DNA from: Pelomyxa schiedti
Lineage: Eukaryota; Evosea; Pelobiontida; Pelomyxidae
Reading direction: 5' to 3'
Length of the DNA stretch: 31,167 bases
Assembly (NCBI GenBank): GCA_020536535.1
Contig: JAHLWZ010000550.1
Location: forward strand, 697 to 31,863
Part shown: piece after piece, positions 20,102 to 31,167 of the stretch
How the letters are laid out: the number at the start of each line of letters is the position of its first letter
Numbering within the stretch: the stretch's first letter is position 1
The notes under the pieces: generated by a model
The model's input: only the letters and a program-made list of their open reading frames with translations
Told to the model about the DNA's origin: nothing
Databases searched by the model: none
Position numbers and translations under genes: made by a program

Positions 20102-22505
20102 ATGAAGCGTAGAGGAGCGTCCAAGCTACATGTAACCGCAAGCCCTGTTGTTCCGTCTACAACTCGAGCCGCCAAGGCCAAACCTGTCGCGGTCAAGCCC
20201 GAGCAGCAGCCACCCCACGAGGACGACGAGGACGACGAGGACGAGGACGAGGACGAGGCACCCGACGACGACAATGACGAAGAAGCAGAGAGGGAAACCG
20301 GGGACCCGGTCGTAGACCCAGACAGCGACGGGAAGGAGGAGGCCGACAGCGACGAAGAGGAGGAGGACGAGGAGGAAGAGGAAGAGGAGCAGGAGCAACA
20401 GGAAGAAGATGACGAGGAGGAGGAGGAGGAGGAGGAGGAGGAGGAGGAAGGGGAAGACGACGACGGGCAGGGAGTGTACGCGAGCATGGTGCCAGTCCGC
20501 GACGAGGACGACGCGAGGGCGGGCAGGGCCAGCGCGAGTGACGACGAGGAGGAGGGAGAGGGGGAGGCGGGGGGGGAGGAGGCGGCGGACGGTGGGGAGC
20601 TGGAGGTGGTCGTGGGGCGGGAGGGGGCCGGGGTCACCACTGCCGACGCGGCGGCAGCGCGGGCGAGGGAGGAGGAGATGCGGGCGCGGCGGGCGGTGCT
20701 GAGCCGCATGGGGGAGTCCTTCGTGAGCGAGCCCCACGTGCTCCTCGTGGCCGGCACCTACGAGCACCAGCTGTTCGGATTCGCGGTTTCGCCCGATCTG
20801 CTGCAGTCTACCCAGCCTCAGTCCGATTCTGATACCAATTCTGGCTCTAGTACAACCAGTTCCACGAGTACTGGAAATAGTGCCGCCGCTTCTACTACGA
20901 CTTCGAAAAGAGGCAGTGGAGTTGTTGTGAAGACTGAGGGGGATAGTGTTGTGGTGAAGACTGAGCCTGGAGATAAGATTGACCCGGGAAAATCTGTGAA
21001 CAAAGGTGGCAAGAGTGCTGCCGCCAAGTCACCAAGTGCTGAACTCTCCCCTTCGAGTAAGCTTTTTGACTTGGGCCTGGAACGAGCTGGTTGTGAAGCT
21101 ATTGTTCCGGCCTTCGCTTTCGTTGCTCATCTCGGCTGCGTTAAAGCACTAGCTTGTTCCAAGTCGGCATATGTCACTGCCTTGACCGAGAAAGCACCCG
21201 CTCCCAGTAAATGGATCGAGAGGTCGTTGTTGGTCAGCTCTGGAAATGATGAAACAATCAACGTGTATGACTTGAACAGGAGGGTACAAACTTCGACTCT
21301 TTACCTGCACTCTGGTATTTCATTCTCTTCTACTTGGTTTGGGGAATGCCAGAAGCTCACACAAATATTCAAGGAGGGGTAACTTGCTTGGAATGGCATA
21401 AGGTCCATGTTTTAAGTGCCTCTACTGATGGATCCATCTGCGTGTGGAGAACCTCTGATTGGGAATGCATGAAGACCATCAAGGCACACACGTAAGAGTC
21501 TTGCTGGATATCTTCCCACTACTTAGTGCTTATTTAGGGGCGGAGTAACGGCTTTGAGTATACATCCATCAGGGAAACTGGCCCTATCAGTTGGATCAGA
21601 TAGAAAATTAAAACTTTGGGATCTCCTACTGGGAGTCAAGATACATGCCTCTAACCTCAGTTTTGGTATGCCACAAACCATTTTGTGCAACTAACTTAGA
21701 TTCCTTCAGACGCTGAGTTACTCCAATGGGCCCCAAAGGGGGAGAATTTTATCATGTCATACAAATTACACACGGCAATTTATAACATGGTAATATTGGT
21801 GTGCCTTTCTTGCCGGTCTTATCGGTTTTTTAGGATCTCAAAGTGGTCAAATTACTGCAGTACGAGTCACCTGGGCGTGCCTGCGCATTCTTCAGCGAAA
21901 AAGTAACTCAAATTAATTCTCTGCTCTCCCATATATATATAATGCTTTCTGTAGGAACTGATATTGGGTCATGAAAACGGAACTCTGAGTGTTTGGGACA
22001 TCACAACCGGTGAGAAAACCCGTACATTTAGCAGGACACCAGCCAGCCGGTATGTTTCACTCTCACATTATTCCCCTCACCACGCTCACTGGTACTCAGT
22101 ATCAAAGGCATTGCCCTCATATCCGCGGACCACATTGCCACGGCTTCCTCTGATGGAACCATTGCCATATGGAATGTGAAGGAATCATCGGAAGTACTGA
22201 GCTTCCCCACACGGGCCCGGCTCACATGCCTCATAGCTGCGCAAGTCACAGCCAGTAGCACAAAGAGGGAGCGAGTGCAGGCCGAAGGCAAGCGACTGGC
22301 CACAGTGAAGAAGCTGAGCCAAAAATTCGACCAGTTGGACAAGAAAGGACATGTATCAAAGACTGATGCTGTTTGGATAAGAAAAAGCAAACGACTCCTG
22401 AAACAGAATCCTAACACTGCTCCGGCTGACAAAAGGCCACCACCAACACAGCAACAACAGCAACCAAGTGCAAGTAAGAAGCCAAGAGTAAACAAGAAGC
22501 CATAG
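20102..22505 (+). CDS. PAK1IP1: PAK1IP1/Mak11-type WD40 ribosome biogenesis factor with long acidic N-terminal extension
   Basis: Predicted exons 20102-21314, 21374-21491, 21538-21665, 21710-21789, 21834-21902, 21955-22049 and 22100-22505 total 2109 nt (702 aa), all frame consistent; introns are 44-59 nt. The WD40 propeller starts with VAGTYEHQLFGFAV and continues through GNDETINVYDL, STDGSICVW, KAHTGGVTALSIHPSGKLALSVGSD and SSDGTIAIW, all characteristic of PAK1IP1/Mak11, which acts in the nucleolus on 60S subunit maturation. The C-terminus is Lys-rich and ends in a Gln run and basic tail. Orthologues normally begin at the VAG-YE strand; here about 210 residues precede it, including long Glu/Asp runs. 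A Ser/Thr-rich insert also splits the first blade. Start chosen at 20102 (AAATGAAG); an in-frame ATG at 19970 would add 44 residues. Confidence 0.92.
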
Positions 22506-22590
22506 GAAAGTAAAAAAACAGAAAGCTATCAAGGGAAAAAGAGTTTTTTTTTTTACATAGTACTAACAGTATTTCAGATGTTGGTTGGTT

Positions 22591-23735
22591 TCAGAAGTCA
22601 ACAGAGATATCCGCGGTTGATGAAGGTGTTGTGGTTGTTGCTGTTGCCGTTGCTGTTGTTGCGGCTGTGTGCGGTTGTTGCGGGGATGACTGCGGGGCAA
22701 AGATGACAGAATCATCCCCATTCTGGTCCGTGATTCTTTGTTGGTTGTGTGTAGTTGTGGATGCGGCGCTGTGTGTTCTTGTTGCTGGAAGTGTGGGTGT
22801 TAGTTGTTGTTGTGTATTGGCACCGCTTCCTCCTTGTCTTTGTGCCAGATAGTTTTGCAATCCAAGGTTGACTTGCGGTTTCTGTGAAGCGAGGAGCGTT
22901 GGTGATAGCGAATTTGTTGCTGTAGTGGTCGGTGTGTTAGGGAAGGTGGTTGTGGCAGGGGTTGTTGTTGGAGCCGGTATGGCCGCGGCTGTAGCCATCG
23001 GTGTTGGTGAGGCTGATGAGTGTGTTGGAGTTACAGTCCGCTGCGGAGTGGGAAGCAGCCCTTGTGGGAGTGGTGGGGAGGGATTGGCAACAGGGTGTGC
23101 TGTTTGGGATGGGGTGGTGTTGAACGGTAGGGACCGCTCTGGTGGTTGGGGTTGCGAAACTGCTTGTGGGGTATTGCCCACAAGTTGTTGTGGCTGGGGA
23201 TCCCGCTGGTTAGTTTGCGGCTGGGGTTGGAGGTGGCGTTGCAATTGCAACGGTGCTTGAACGCGGGTTTGCATCATTTGTTGTTGTTGGGGAGTTAGTT
23301 GTGGTTGGGAAAACGTCTGAGGTGGAGATTGAGTTGGTTGTGGTGTGTGATGAGGTTGTGGAGGACTTGTTGTGGGATAGAGCTGTGTCTGTGCCTGGGA
23401 TGGTCTTTGGTCTGGAGCTTGAGTTGGAATTTGATTTCGTGTTGGTGTTGAGCTTGGTGGTGCTAGGGTAGGTGTCGGTTGGGTTGGAGCTGGAGTAGGA
23501 GTTGGACTGAGTGGCTGTGCTAACGGCGGAACATTTGTTGGAGTGGTGATTGGTGTTAGTGCAGGCACTTGAACCTGAGTTGGTTGTTGGGCTTGCGGGC
23601 GGAAATTTTGCAGAGGTTGCAATGTTGTTGGAACACTGGACAGAGGTCTTCGCGCTCCTATTTGCGATTGCATCTGATTATTCAATGTAGGTTGTACTTG
23701 TGGTGTAGGCTGCAATTGCACCTGTGGCCGGTTGG
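22591..23735 (-). other. Low-complexity Gln/Pro/Thr-coding exon of BCAS3
   Basis: About 380 codons in one exon, dominated by Gln, Pro, Thr and some Ala/Ser, with no recognisable fold. The plus strand is correspondingly G/T-rich and opens long meaningless frames. Likely intrinsically disordered and prone to length change. Confidence 0.85.
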
Positions 23736-26700
23736 TTTGGCAAGTAATGACGACTCGATTTGGTTACATACTTGACTTGTAAGCTGGAAACTCATTTGCA
23801 GTTGCTGTTGCAGAGATAACTGCGGATTCTGAGTGCCTGGTGGCTGGGCAGCACCTCTAGGGTTCGCCAGATTTGGGGAAATCAACTACACGTAGTGAGT
23901 CACCATATATAAAAGACTGTTCCAAACTTGATTTGCATCAGTCGCACTCCCTGGGTTCATCTCTAAACCTGTTGTTGGATCGTTCATTCCTAACGAAGAG
24001 TGAGTTTATGTAGACGGACTACGAACCAACCAAAAGTGTTTGGGCGCAGAGGTGCAGCTGTTACGGCAGCACGAATGGAATCTAAGAGACTTGAATATGT
24101 AGATGGTGGGTTTGGGAATATTCAAACCGGCAATTGGCGCTCTTGCTTGTGGGACAAGAGAACTCACTCTAACAAGACTTAAAATGAATGGCATAAAAGA
24201 TGTTGTACCCATCAGTGGCATCAGGGTCGTGTGTCTCAATTAAAATTGTTGGCGTTGTTTCACTACAAGTTGTCTGTGGCTAGTTGGATTTCATGAGAAT
24301 AAAGGTCAGGAATACCTGATCAGGCGCAAACTTTTTAAAAGTGCATTTTGTTGATTCCCAAAAAGCCCTGGACAGCTCCGTCGAATGAGTTATGCATTCA
24401 ATATTGCTGGTCCACCTTAAAAAAAGTCAGGGAAATTGGTGGTGTGCCTGCATACGTTGATTTTGGATTGGCAAATGGAACCTCTTGGGTCTTGGATTGT
24501 TAAAGGAACTCAAAGTTTGTAAAAAAACACACAGGAAAATATCCAGAAAAAGGAGCCCATGATGGCTTTCTTGCAATATTCCACTGTGCCAGTTTCTCTG
24601 TAGCAACTCCAATAGCAGATTTATCAGTTTCAGTTTCTAATAATAGTTTGAGAGGAGCGAATTTTCCGGATGCACATACGTGCAAGGTGGGTGGCTATCT
24701 GGTTAAGAGAAAGAACTCCTTGAGTAACCATCAGGAAAAGAGGTTTCCCGTCAAATTGTGAATTTTGTTGTGGCGCAGTGGATATGGCTGCACTAATGCT
24801 AGGCTTTGTGTGCTTAACAGGTAAGTTCGGGTTATCTTGGGTGTACTTAAGAGTGCTTGCTGCAACAAATTTTACCTTTAAAAAAGGTCACATTCAACTT
24901 GAAAAGAAAGGGAAATTTTACTTTTGGACAAAGGAAAGGATCTTGGGAATGAATTCTCGCGAGTGCGGAAAGTTCAATGTGCTAAACTAATCTTAGGGAG
25001 AGAACTTCTTCTGCACAGCACATACAGGATACGTTCCTGTTCTACTGAAGCCAACATGCTTCCAGGACCGATTAGGTGTGAACGCTGTGGAGTGTGTATA
25101 GATTTGTACAGGTCCTCCAGATGGGTACACGGCGAATATATCTTGGTCTTTGTTACAAAATACACTTTGAAAGGAAAACCTCACGTGAAGTCCCATGTGT
25201 AGAACTAGCAATGAACCAGCGGGAATCGTCATTGAATGCCATATCTTGAACTACTGCAGCACTGACTCCACGATGAAGGGTGTAACTATACGTGTCAGGT
25301 TATACCTCCAAACAGAATTGGAACAACATGCGCTGTGGTTTCTCTTGAGTAGATGTAACTCTATACACATGGAAAGAACGGCATTCAACGTCAGCCGTAA
25401 CAAGCTTTGGTTTTTAAGAAAAGGTCAATGTGAGACAAAGCAAGAAAGATGAGAAAGGAAGCGAACCAACGTTCCACTGGGATCCCAGTTTAGTGAAGAC
25501 AGAGGTCGAGGATGGGCGTAAAATTGACTCACTGTCTTCTTTGATATTATGTCTAAAATGACGACCTATCACAGTAAGTGAGACCAAAAATATTGAGATA
25601 GACACACAGATCCGCCAGCAGAGTTGTCTTGCTGTTCAGCAGTTGCAACACCCGCAGAAGTTTGAACAGCAGTACTTCCTTGAGGTTCTTCTGGAGTTTC
25701 GGATGAATACCCTAGAATAGAGTAAACTGACTTCCCTGCCAGGTCACCTAGTAGCAAAAACATAAACAAAGGACGCGTAGAGTACTTCAAACCAATGAAG
25801 TAGGCTCCTTTCACAACATCTCTGGCAATTTTTCCGATTTTGTCTTCCATTGGGGGTTCTTCATTTTCAATAGCTTTATTACCAGCATATCTTGATCAAG
25901 TTAGGTCAAACCAGAAAGTAGAGCATGGCTTACGCAAGCCACCGATCACTCAGTGCCAGTACTTGTCCATTGGCGGGACATGGGAATGTTGGCAGTTCGC
26001 CTATTTGCTGAAATGTGGAAGGGTCTATCAACAATAATTTCAGTTGGAGTGCCTAAGAATGGTCATATCTAGTACGCAACTCTTTTTTTGCTCACTATGA
26101 TAAAAATGTGCTTCGAGCAGTAGATATTATATATTTCGTCATCCAAAGAAAAATCTTTCACGGTTTGGCCAGTCTTGAGTGAGAACAGTCTGAGTTGTTT
26201 GCAGGGAAACCTCGTTAATGCTGCAGTTGGTGTTGTTGGTCTTTCTGTATCATATGGCAATTTTTCTCCCATTCTACAACATATTCAGTTTCAGAGAGGT
26301 GCAGAAAAACTTACACTAAAGCTATTGCAGGCCTGGCATCGAAGAGTGGGTAACCAGGGGTTTCCGGTGTCACTGGAATTGGTAGAACCTTTGGGCGAGC
26401 TGTTGGTATGGAATAGGCTGACAGAGGGGCTACCTTGGCACACTTTACAGCTGCCTCTCTCTTCGAGCATATTTCCACCACGCTGTTCAAGTTCTCTATG
26501 TCCCAAACCTGAAATCCAGTTGTGTACCCAACTATCAAACAAGGGTGCCTGTTGAAATTTGGGTAGTGCAACACCTCTTTTTTTTGTGTTGATAACAAAG
26601 GCACCCACCAACCTTACCTTAGTACAGGAGTGAATTCTATGTAGTCGAAAGAGGCCCACATCATGGTCTCTGGAGAGTCAGCATTTGGTGTGGGTGTAGA

Positions 26701-27043
26701 CTTGGACTTTCCCAAATAAGAGTATATGCTACCACTAACTGCACTCAAATACGTTGTTGGAGCCTCAGTCCTATTCCCAACCTCAGACAACTTATCCACA
26801 ACATTCAAAAGCAAAAGGGAGAAAAGAGAGGGGATAAAAAAAAAACAAAAAAAAAACTTGTGACAACAAACAAATACGAGGAGGAAATTGTGGGAGTGGT
26901 GGAATCGCGTACTTTACAGGGACGCTCTCGGCGACCCTAGGTCCCGTCGGCGTCATCCCATAACCGCCTCCCACCATGGCTGCTGGGGCACCACCCCCGC
27001 CCCCCACGTATCCCATACTACTCGGTGTCGCCACCCCAGTCAT
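22591..27043 (-). CDS. BCAS3: BCAS3-like beta-propeller protein (autophagy) with Gln/Pro/Thr-rich tail
   Basis: Start ATG 27043, stop 22591; more than ten short introns. Matches to BCAS3 in order: MMWASFDY, CLIVGYTTGFQVWDIENLN, QLRLFSLKTGQTV, SDRWLAYAGNKAIE, ISKKTVSQFYAHPRPLSSLNWDPSGTL, YTLHRGVSAAVVQDMAF, STHGTSHIFAVYPSGG, then the BCAS3 C-domain with KLAQWNIARK. BCAS3 is a WD40-type, phosphoinositide-binding-like propeller that acts with C16orf70/PHAF1 at autophagosome formation sites in animals and amoebae. The last exon (about 22591-23735) is almost entirely Gln, Pro and Thr, with few aromatic residues, and joins the preceding exon by a 50-nt phase-0 intron. That tail is much longer and more biased than in animal BCAS3. 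The middle exon borders near 24300-24950 are less certain than the rest. Confidence 0.9.
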
Positions 27044-27248
27044 CACCCCCTCTTCGTGTGTGTTTTTCGCGGGTTTGATTGTTTGATTTTCGAGGCCCAA
27101 GTTGGATCAGAAGGAAGGGATGGGTCCCATAGGGCAGTTTGGGACCTTTTTCTTTGGGGATTTTAGGCAGTGCAGTCCAGGGCAATCTAGGGGCCAAACT
27201 CTTTTTGTAACTCTGGTTTTTTTTTGTGTTTCGTTTCGGCAATGCTGA

Positions 27249-30200
27249 TTAGGGTGACTGTGCGATTGTGTGGGCAGCTGTGAGGTCATTTGGGTTATTG
27301 ATAAGGTATTCCTCAATGGCGGCTGTGATTTCCTCTTGTGATGACAGCTTCCTGTTGTGATACAGCATGTGATCAATGGCCGAGTAGTTCTGAATCATTC
27401 TAACCTTGTCCGCTGCCAATCTGCGGGAATGTGAGCAAGGAAATCGCAGAATGGAATTTGGGGGTGTTACTTTGCTGTGAAACCCAAGAATTCATGCACC
27501 AGGATTGGCATTTTGAAACCCCGGACCTGAAGTTCTATTAGGAGGAGTGAAGGAATGTGAGGGTGATGTTTTACTTTGACATGACTGATAGCTCGCCATG
27601 CAAATGTATCATTGTTATTTCGGGAACAAAAATCCCTGATAGAATCGGATACCAGAGCCGAAGTGTGCAGGTCCTTATTCAACGATTCTAATCTGCTCGC
27701 CAAGTTTACTGTGTTTCCTTTTGAAATTGGGTAAGGGAATGCCTTTATATGTGGAAGCTCACCAAGTACTGTGAAGTTGAGCCTTTGACTTGATCTGGAG
27801 AAAGATCTTAAACCCATAAAATTTTGGCGCATTAAAATAAATACCCCACATTCCCGGCATTTACTTCCCCCGAATGAAGCTTAAAAATACTGGTTATCAA
27901 GCTTGTAGAGGGGAGATGAATAGCTTACTCCGATGCGAATCCGCATTGACGGGTAAGACTTGACCTGAAATATTGAATTCAACCTATCCATGTCTGCCAA
28001 TATCTCAGCAGCGGCACGGCAAGCTTTCATTTCAGAGTTGGGATCAACAACAGGACAACCCCACAGTGCCTGAAGTGTATTTTAGTGTCAGTTCAATTCG
28101 CACGAACCTTTCACACCATAATTGCATCTCCAATATACTTGTAGGTACAGAATGAGTAAGCACCAATTTAGGGCGAGAGCTTACCTTATCAATGCAACCA
28201 TCGTTCTTTGAAATGATTGTGGAAAATGATTCAAACATGGTGGAAAGGATGTCAATGACACATTGGGCACCATACTGTTCCATGTTTCGAGTCTGAAGAT
28301 CGGTGGTGAGTCGTGGTTGGAAAGATGGGAACCAACAAAGTCTACAATGTCGAGGAACATCACAGTGCAGTGCATCTTGGTCACCCCAACAATGGGTTTC
28401 ATGTGGTTCTTGCAAAGGTAGCTTCCAAGATTTAAAACGAACGGATATCAATTATTTGAGGTTCTTACCGAACAACTTGAGTTGGAACGTATCTGTAAAA
28501 CACTTTAGAGTACAAGAAGAATGAAAGAAAGAATCGTACTGACTGAAAGACTCCAATGCGGATTGCATGCTCAACACTTCGGTGTTCAACTGCACAAGAT
28601 CAGTAATAAAGGGAGATCCAGTATGAAAACTACCGAGTCGATTTCTCGCAACAAACTGGTTCTGAGGCTGCTGCTCTCACACCTGGGTCGTATTAAAAAG
28701 GAAAAAAGAAGGTTGAATCACACCTCACTAACTGTCCGCTTGAAACTTTTTTGAGTTTGCTTATAACCGCAGAGAGTGCTCGCGCAAGCACTAATGATAA
28801 AGTAATGCTGATCATTACTGCTAGGACTGCCATGGCGACTTCCACGCCCAGAACAAGCCATAGGGAGAAATAAGCGTCATCTACGGCTATGGATTGTTCC
28901 TCTTGAATTTCGCACATAAAGTCCTTTCACATATTAGGTTGATAAGGAGTTTAATTTGAGAAAAACATTCTCTGGGGTGACCAAGAATAGCCACAAGATA
29001 AGCCCTCCACTTGCAGTGATGGGAGCTACGTCCACAAAAGTCAGACCTCCGTCATCCGCAGTCATAGTGAAATGGCTTTCACTTGGTGTGGACCCAGTTT
29101 TGTTCACCCACTTGAAGATGTAAAGATAGGAATGCCAGTCAAAGGGACGAACCTTTTCAGTAGCCACTTTCACAACATCATTTGGACAAGTCAAGGCAAA
29201 AATATCTTTGCCAGACTCTGTCAGAATTGGAATGCCAGTAGTTCCAGCAACTATTTTGAGCGATTCGTTCTCCAACAGGAAAGCGAGACCGTGCTCCGTA
29301 AGGTTGAAGTTCTTGAAGAACTCCTGCAAGAAGATGGTGCTGTATGTGACCTGAATGACAACAGGTACTGAGAAAGGCGGCCTGAGTGTATACCCTATAA
29401 GTCTGCCATCTTCTGGATTTACTGACATCCAAACTGATGTCCACGATCCATTCCGCGCTGAGAGTCCACTTTGCCTTTTTGTAATGATTTTAGCCTAGCC
29501 GATATGTTTTGAGGACTGGAAACAGACCACCAATCTCTCGAGGTGAGGTTGTAATTCGGGATGGGAATTTCCCTTTCCGTGGTCGGCACTCCATTGCGAA
29601 TATGAAAGAAGGATATATTGGAATCCACACAGCTATCGTACATTCCCCACGTTAGTTGTCGGTCAATGTAAAAATGTTCTCCTTGACTGTTCACCCATCC
29701 AACAAACTATTTGAGCATCACCACACTCAATGAAAAAATTGCTGATACAAACCAAGGTATTTATAGCCGAGAAATGCTTGGATATCCCACGGAATGCAGA
29801 CTGAAACATCGTGCAATCTGTGTGCAGAGGAACTGCAGAAGTATATGCATATTCGGGAACTGAAAGTTGTGCCACGTATGCCACTGTGGGAGGGAGGCTC
29901 ATGTGGAATGATATTGCTGATACACTCTTTTCAACCAGAAGATTTCTGTACACGTCCATCTCCTAAGTTTCTCAGGGTAAATAAAGTTGTAGGTTAATTT
30001 TATCGAAAACCTTGGAAATACTGTCTGAACATGTTCCGGAAAGAGAACGGAGGGAGGAAACCCATAATGAAGTTGTGGGTGCTAGGCTGACAACAACAAT
30101 GATCAAAACTATCAGAGCAGCCACCACTGGAATCACAGTCATCAGTGAGCACATCCCAGCAAGTTTACTGCGAAAAGGGAAAAGCAAAAAAGTCAGTCCA

Positions 30201-30423
30201 TTGGGACTAAAATACTACATGAATACCTCCTCCTTGACTTGGCCAAATTCGAGTCAATTGGTTTACCAATTCCATTCAAGTGAATACTTGAACTGACTGC
30301 TCCATCCCCGCCATTCCCATCCCCACATCCCATAGTTGAGCTGTCTGACACTTTGTTCTTTTTTGGGTTGACACACCCGCAGGCACTCAATGCCACTTCA
30401 AATGTTTTTAAAACCCACGACAT
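27249..30423 (-). CDS. Membrane receptor-type class III nucleotide cyclase with extracellular Cache domain
   Basis: Start ATG 30423, stop TAA 27249, many introns of about 40-60 nt. Layout: cytosolic N-terminus (Gly/Ser, CGCVNPKK); TM1 (about 20 hydrophobic residues after SLMTVIPV); a large extracellular region with dCache-like features (WVNSQGEHFYIDRQ, TSRDWWS, WTSVWMSVNPEDGRLIGYTL); TM2 (LGVEVAMAVLAVMISITLSLVLAR); and one cyclase domain. The cyclase shows the metal motif MFLDIVDF (about 28333-28360), DKYIGDAIMALWG, SGEVNAGNVGS and FTVLGNTVNLASR. Lys in DKYIGD and Thr in FTVLG fit ATP rather than GTP as substrate; the transition-state Asn and Arg of VNLASR are kept. The usual Asp after Gly in this last motif is Asn. 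Class III cyclases work as dimers, so this is probably a homodimeric, ligand-sensing adenylate cyclase at the cell surface. Confidence 0.9.
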
Positions 30424-30862
30424 GCCACTTCAGTCCTTGTCCTCCACTTCCCCTCCCTTAACACTTCTTTAGGCTTTGTTTGGGTTGTAGACACATCGAG
30501 ACATCCCCATCACGTACCTCAACATCACCTAATTTTTGTGACAAGATCACTGACAGTCTGTTACAAGAATGGAGAACATCTTAACCAAGTTGCCTCCTCC
30601 TTGAACATACTGTTCCCAGACGCATTAATAATAAAAACAACCAACAATGCCTCAGCACCTTGGCAGTGATGATGGGGTCAGAATTGAACTTGATGGGGAG
30701 GGGAGTATTTCTCAGATACGCAGCATCAAACGTCCACAGAATTCGTTTCACCTAACGCGATTGGGCATAATTGGTCGCCGTCGCGGCAACAACCAAACGA
30801 TATCGACGCGATCGTGAACCTTGAAAGGGGGAGGGCTTGAGCAGCGGTGCGGGGTTGATATA
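30424..30862. promoter_or_regulatory. Divergent intergenic region upstream of the cyclase gene
   Basis: About 440 bp between the cyclase start and the candidate small membrane protein on the other strand. No domain-bearing frame or repeat seen; presumed promoters for both. Confidence 0.5.
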
Positions 30863-31158
30863 ATGCGGCGGTTGCTGTTGTGGTTGGCGATTGTGGGATT
30901 GGCCAGTAGTAGCAGTGACAGTTACTATAGTAATAGTGACAGTGACAGTGATGGACGTCATGCAATGATGCCTGGGTTCCCCATGCACGTGTCAGTGCCT
31001 GTCATTTCAGTGGTAGTCTATCACTAACTTATTCATCTACAACCTATGTTGTTGTTGTTGTTATTATAATTGCTGGATTTGTTGTCATTGCCAATGTGTC
31101 TCGTTTAACTCTTCAGTGCGAAAAAGAAATCATAACTACACGTAAAATAACGCTTTAA
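30863..31158 (+). CDS. Candidate small type I membrane protein with signal peptide and one TM helix
   Basis: ATG 30863 opens MRRLLLWLAIVGLASSSS, a textbook signal peptide. A Ser/Asp/Tyr-rich stretch follows. Read without splicing the frame stops near 31025. A 35-nt intron (30976-31010, GTTCCC donor, TTTCAG acceptor, phase 2) moves it into a frame coding TTYVVVVVIIIAGFVVIANV, a good membrane helix, then a short basic tail and stop at 31158 (86 aa). The mature ectodomain would be only about 25-30 residues. I do not recognise the family. The gain of a TM helix by one intron of the size seen elsewhere is the main support; the intron is at the low end and a chance coincidence is possible. Confidence 0.42.
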
Positions 31159-31167
31159 ACGTTAAAG

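Noticed and set aside
20044-20757. Long Ser-rich open frame on the minus strand
   Set aside because: It is the complement of the Glu/Asp-coding tract of Mak11; GAG/GAC runs always give Ser/Leu/Val runs on the other strand.

Overview
The window comes from a gene-dense nuclear genome of a unicellular eukaryote that I cannot place further. All larger genes are split by very short GT-AG introns. Those I could place by reading frame and family match are mostly 35-75 nt, several carry a TACTAAC- or TAACTAAC-like branch site, and acceptors are often AAAG rather than a pyrimidine-rich AG. Exons are rich in homopolymer-coding tracts (Gln, Asn, Pro, Thr, Glu/Asp). The gene set (ARM-repeat SIN-type kinase, BCAS3, Cache-type cyclase, large ubiquitin protease) is typical of free-living protists. 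It is not bacterial, viral or yeast-like. Layout: 1-3530 is a head-to-tail array of an apparently perfect 424-bp repeat (8 full units plus a partial one, cut by the window edge). 3531-5539 has no convincing gene but holds a GC-rich stretch with several strong hairpins. 5540-7027 and 7276-8603 (both minus) and 12994-14130 (plus) are three members of one divergent family that I do not recognise: a small N-terminal domain interrupted by an intron at the same place and phase, a low-complexity linker, and a helical C-terminus. Between them, on the minus strand, lies a USP-family ubiquitin protease (8786-12926), which shares a 67-bp divergent promoter gap with the third paralogue. 14284-14492 is a candidate tiny one-pass membrane protein. 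14961-19684 (minus) is a Cdc7/SepH/MAP3K-epsilon-type kinase with C-terminal ARM repeats, assembled from many exons including a 6-nt and a 31-nt exon. Divergent to it, 20102-22505 (plus) is the WD40 ribosome-biogenesis factor PAK1IP1/Mak11 with a large acidic N-terminal extension. It converges on BCAS3 (22591-27043, minus), an autophagy-linked beta-propeller protein with a long Gln/Pro/Thr tail. 27249-30423 (minus) is a membrane-bound Cache-domain class III nucleotide cyclase. 30863-31158 (plus) is a candidate small secreted or membrane protein with signal peptide and one TM helix. The recognisable genes are mostly regulatory: protein degradation, cytokinesis signalling, cAMP/cGMP signalling, autophagy and ribosome assembly. 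No operon-like logic is expected, but intergenic gaps are short (67-440 bp), so neighbouring promoters and 3' ends probably overlap. The most novel content is the three-paralogue family, the 424-bp array, the microexons that build invariant kinase motifs, and the structured region near 4.2-4.7 kb. Exon borders were inferred by eye from frame and family match, not from transcripts.
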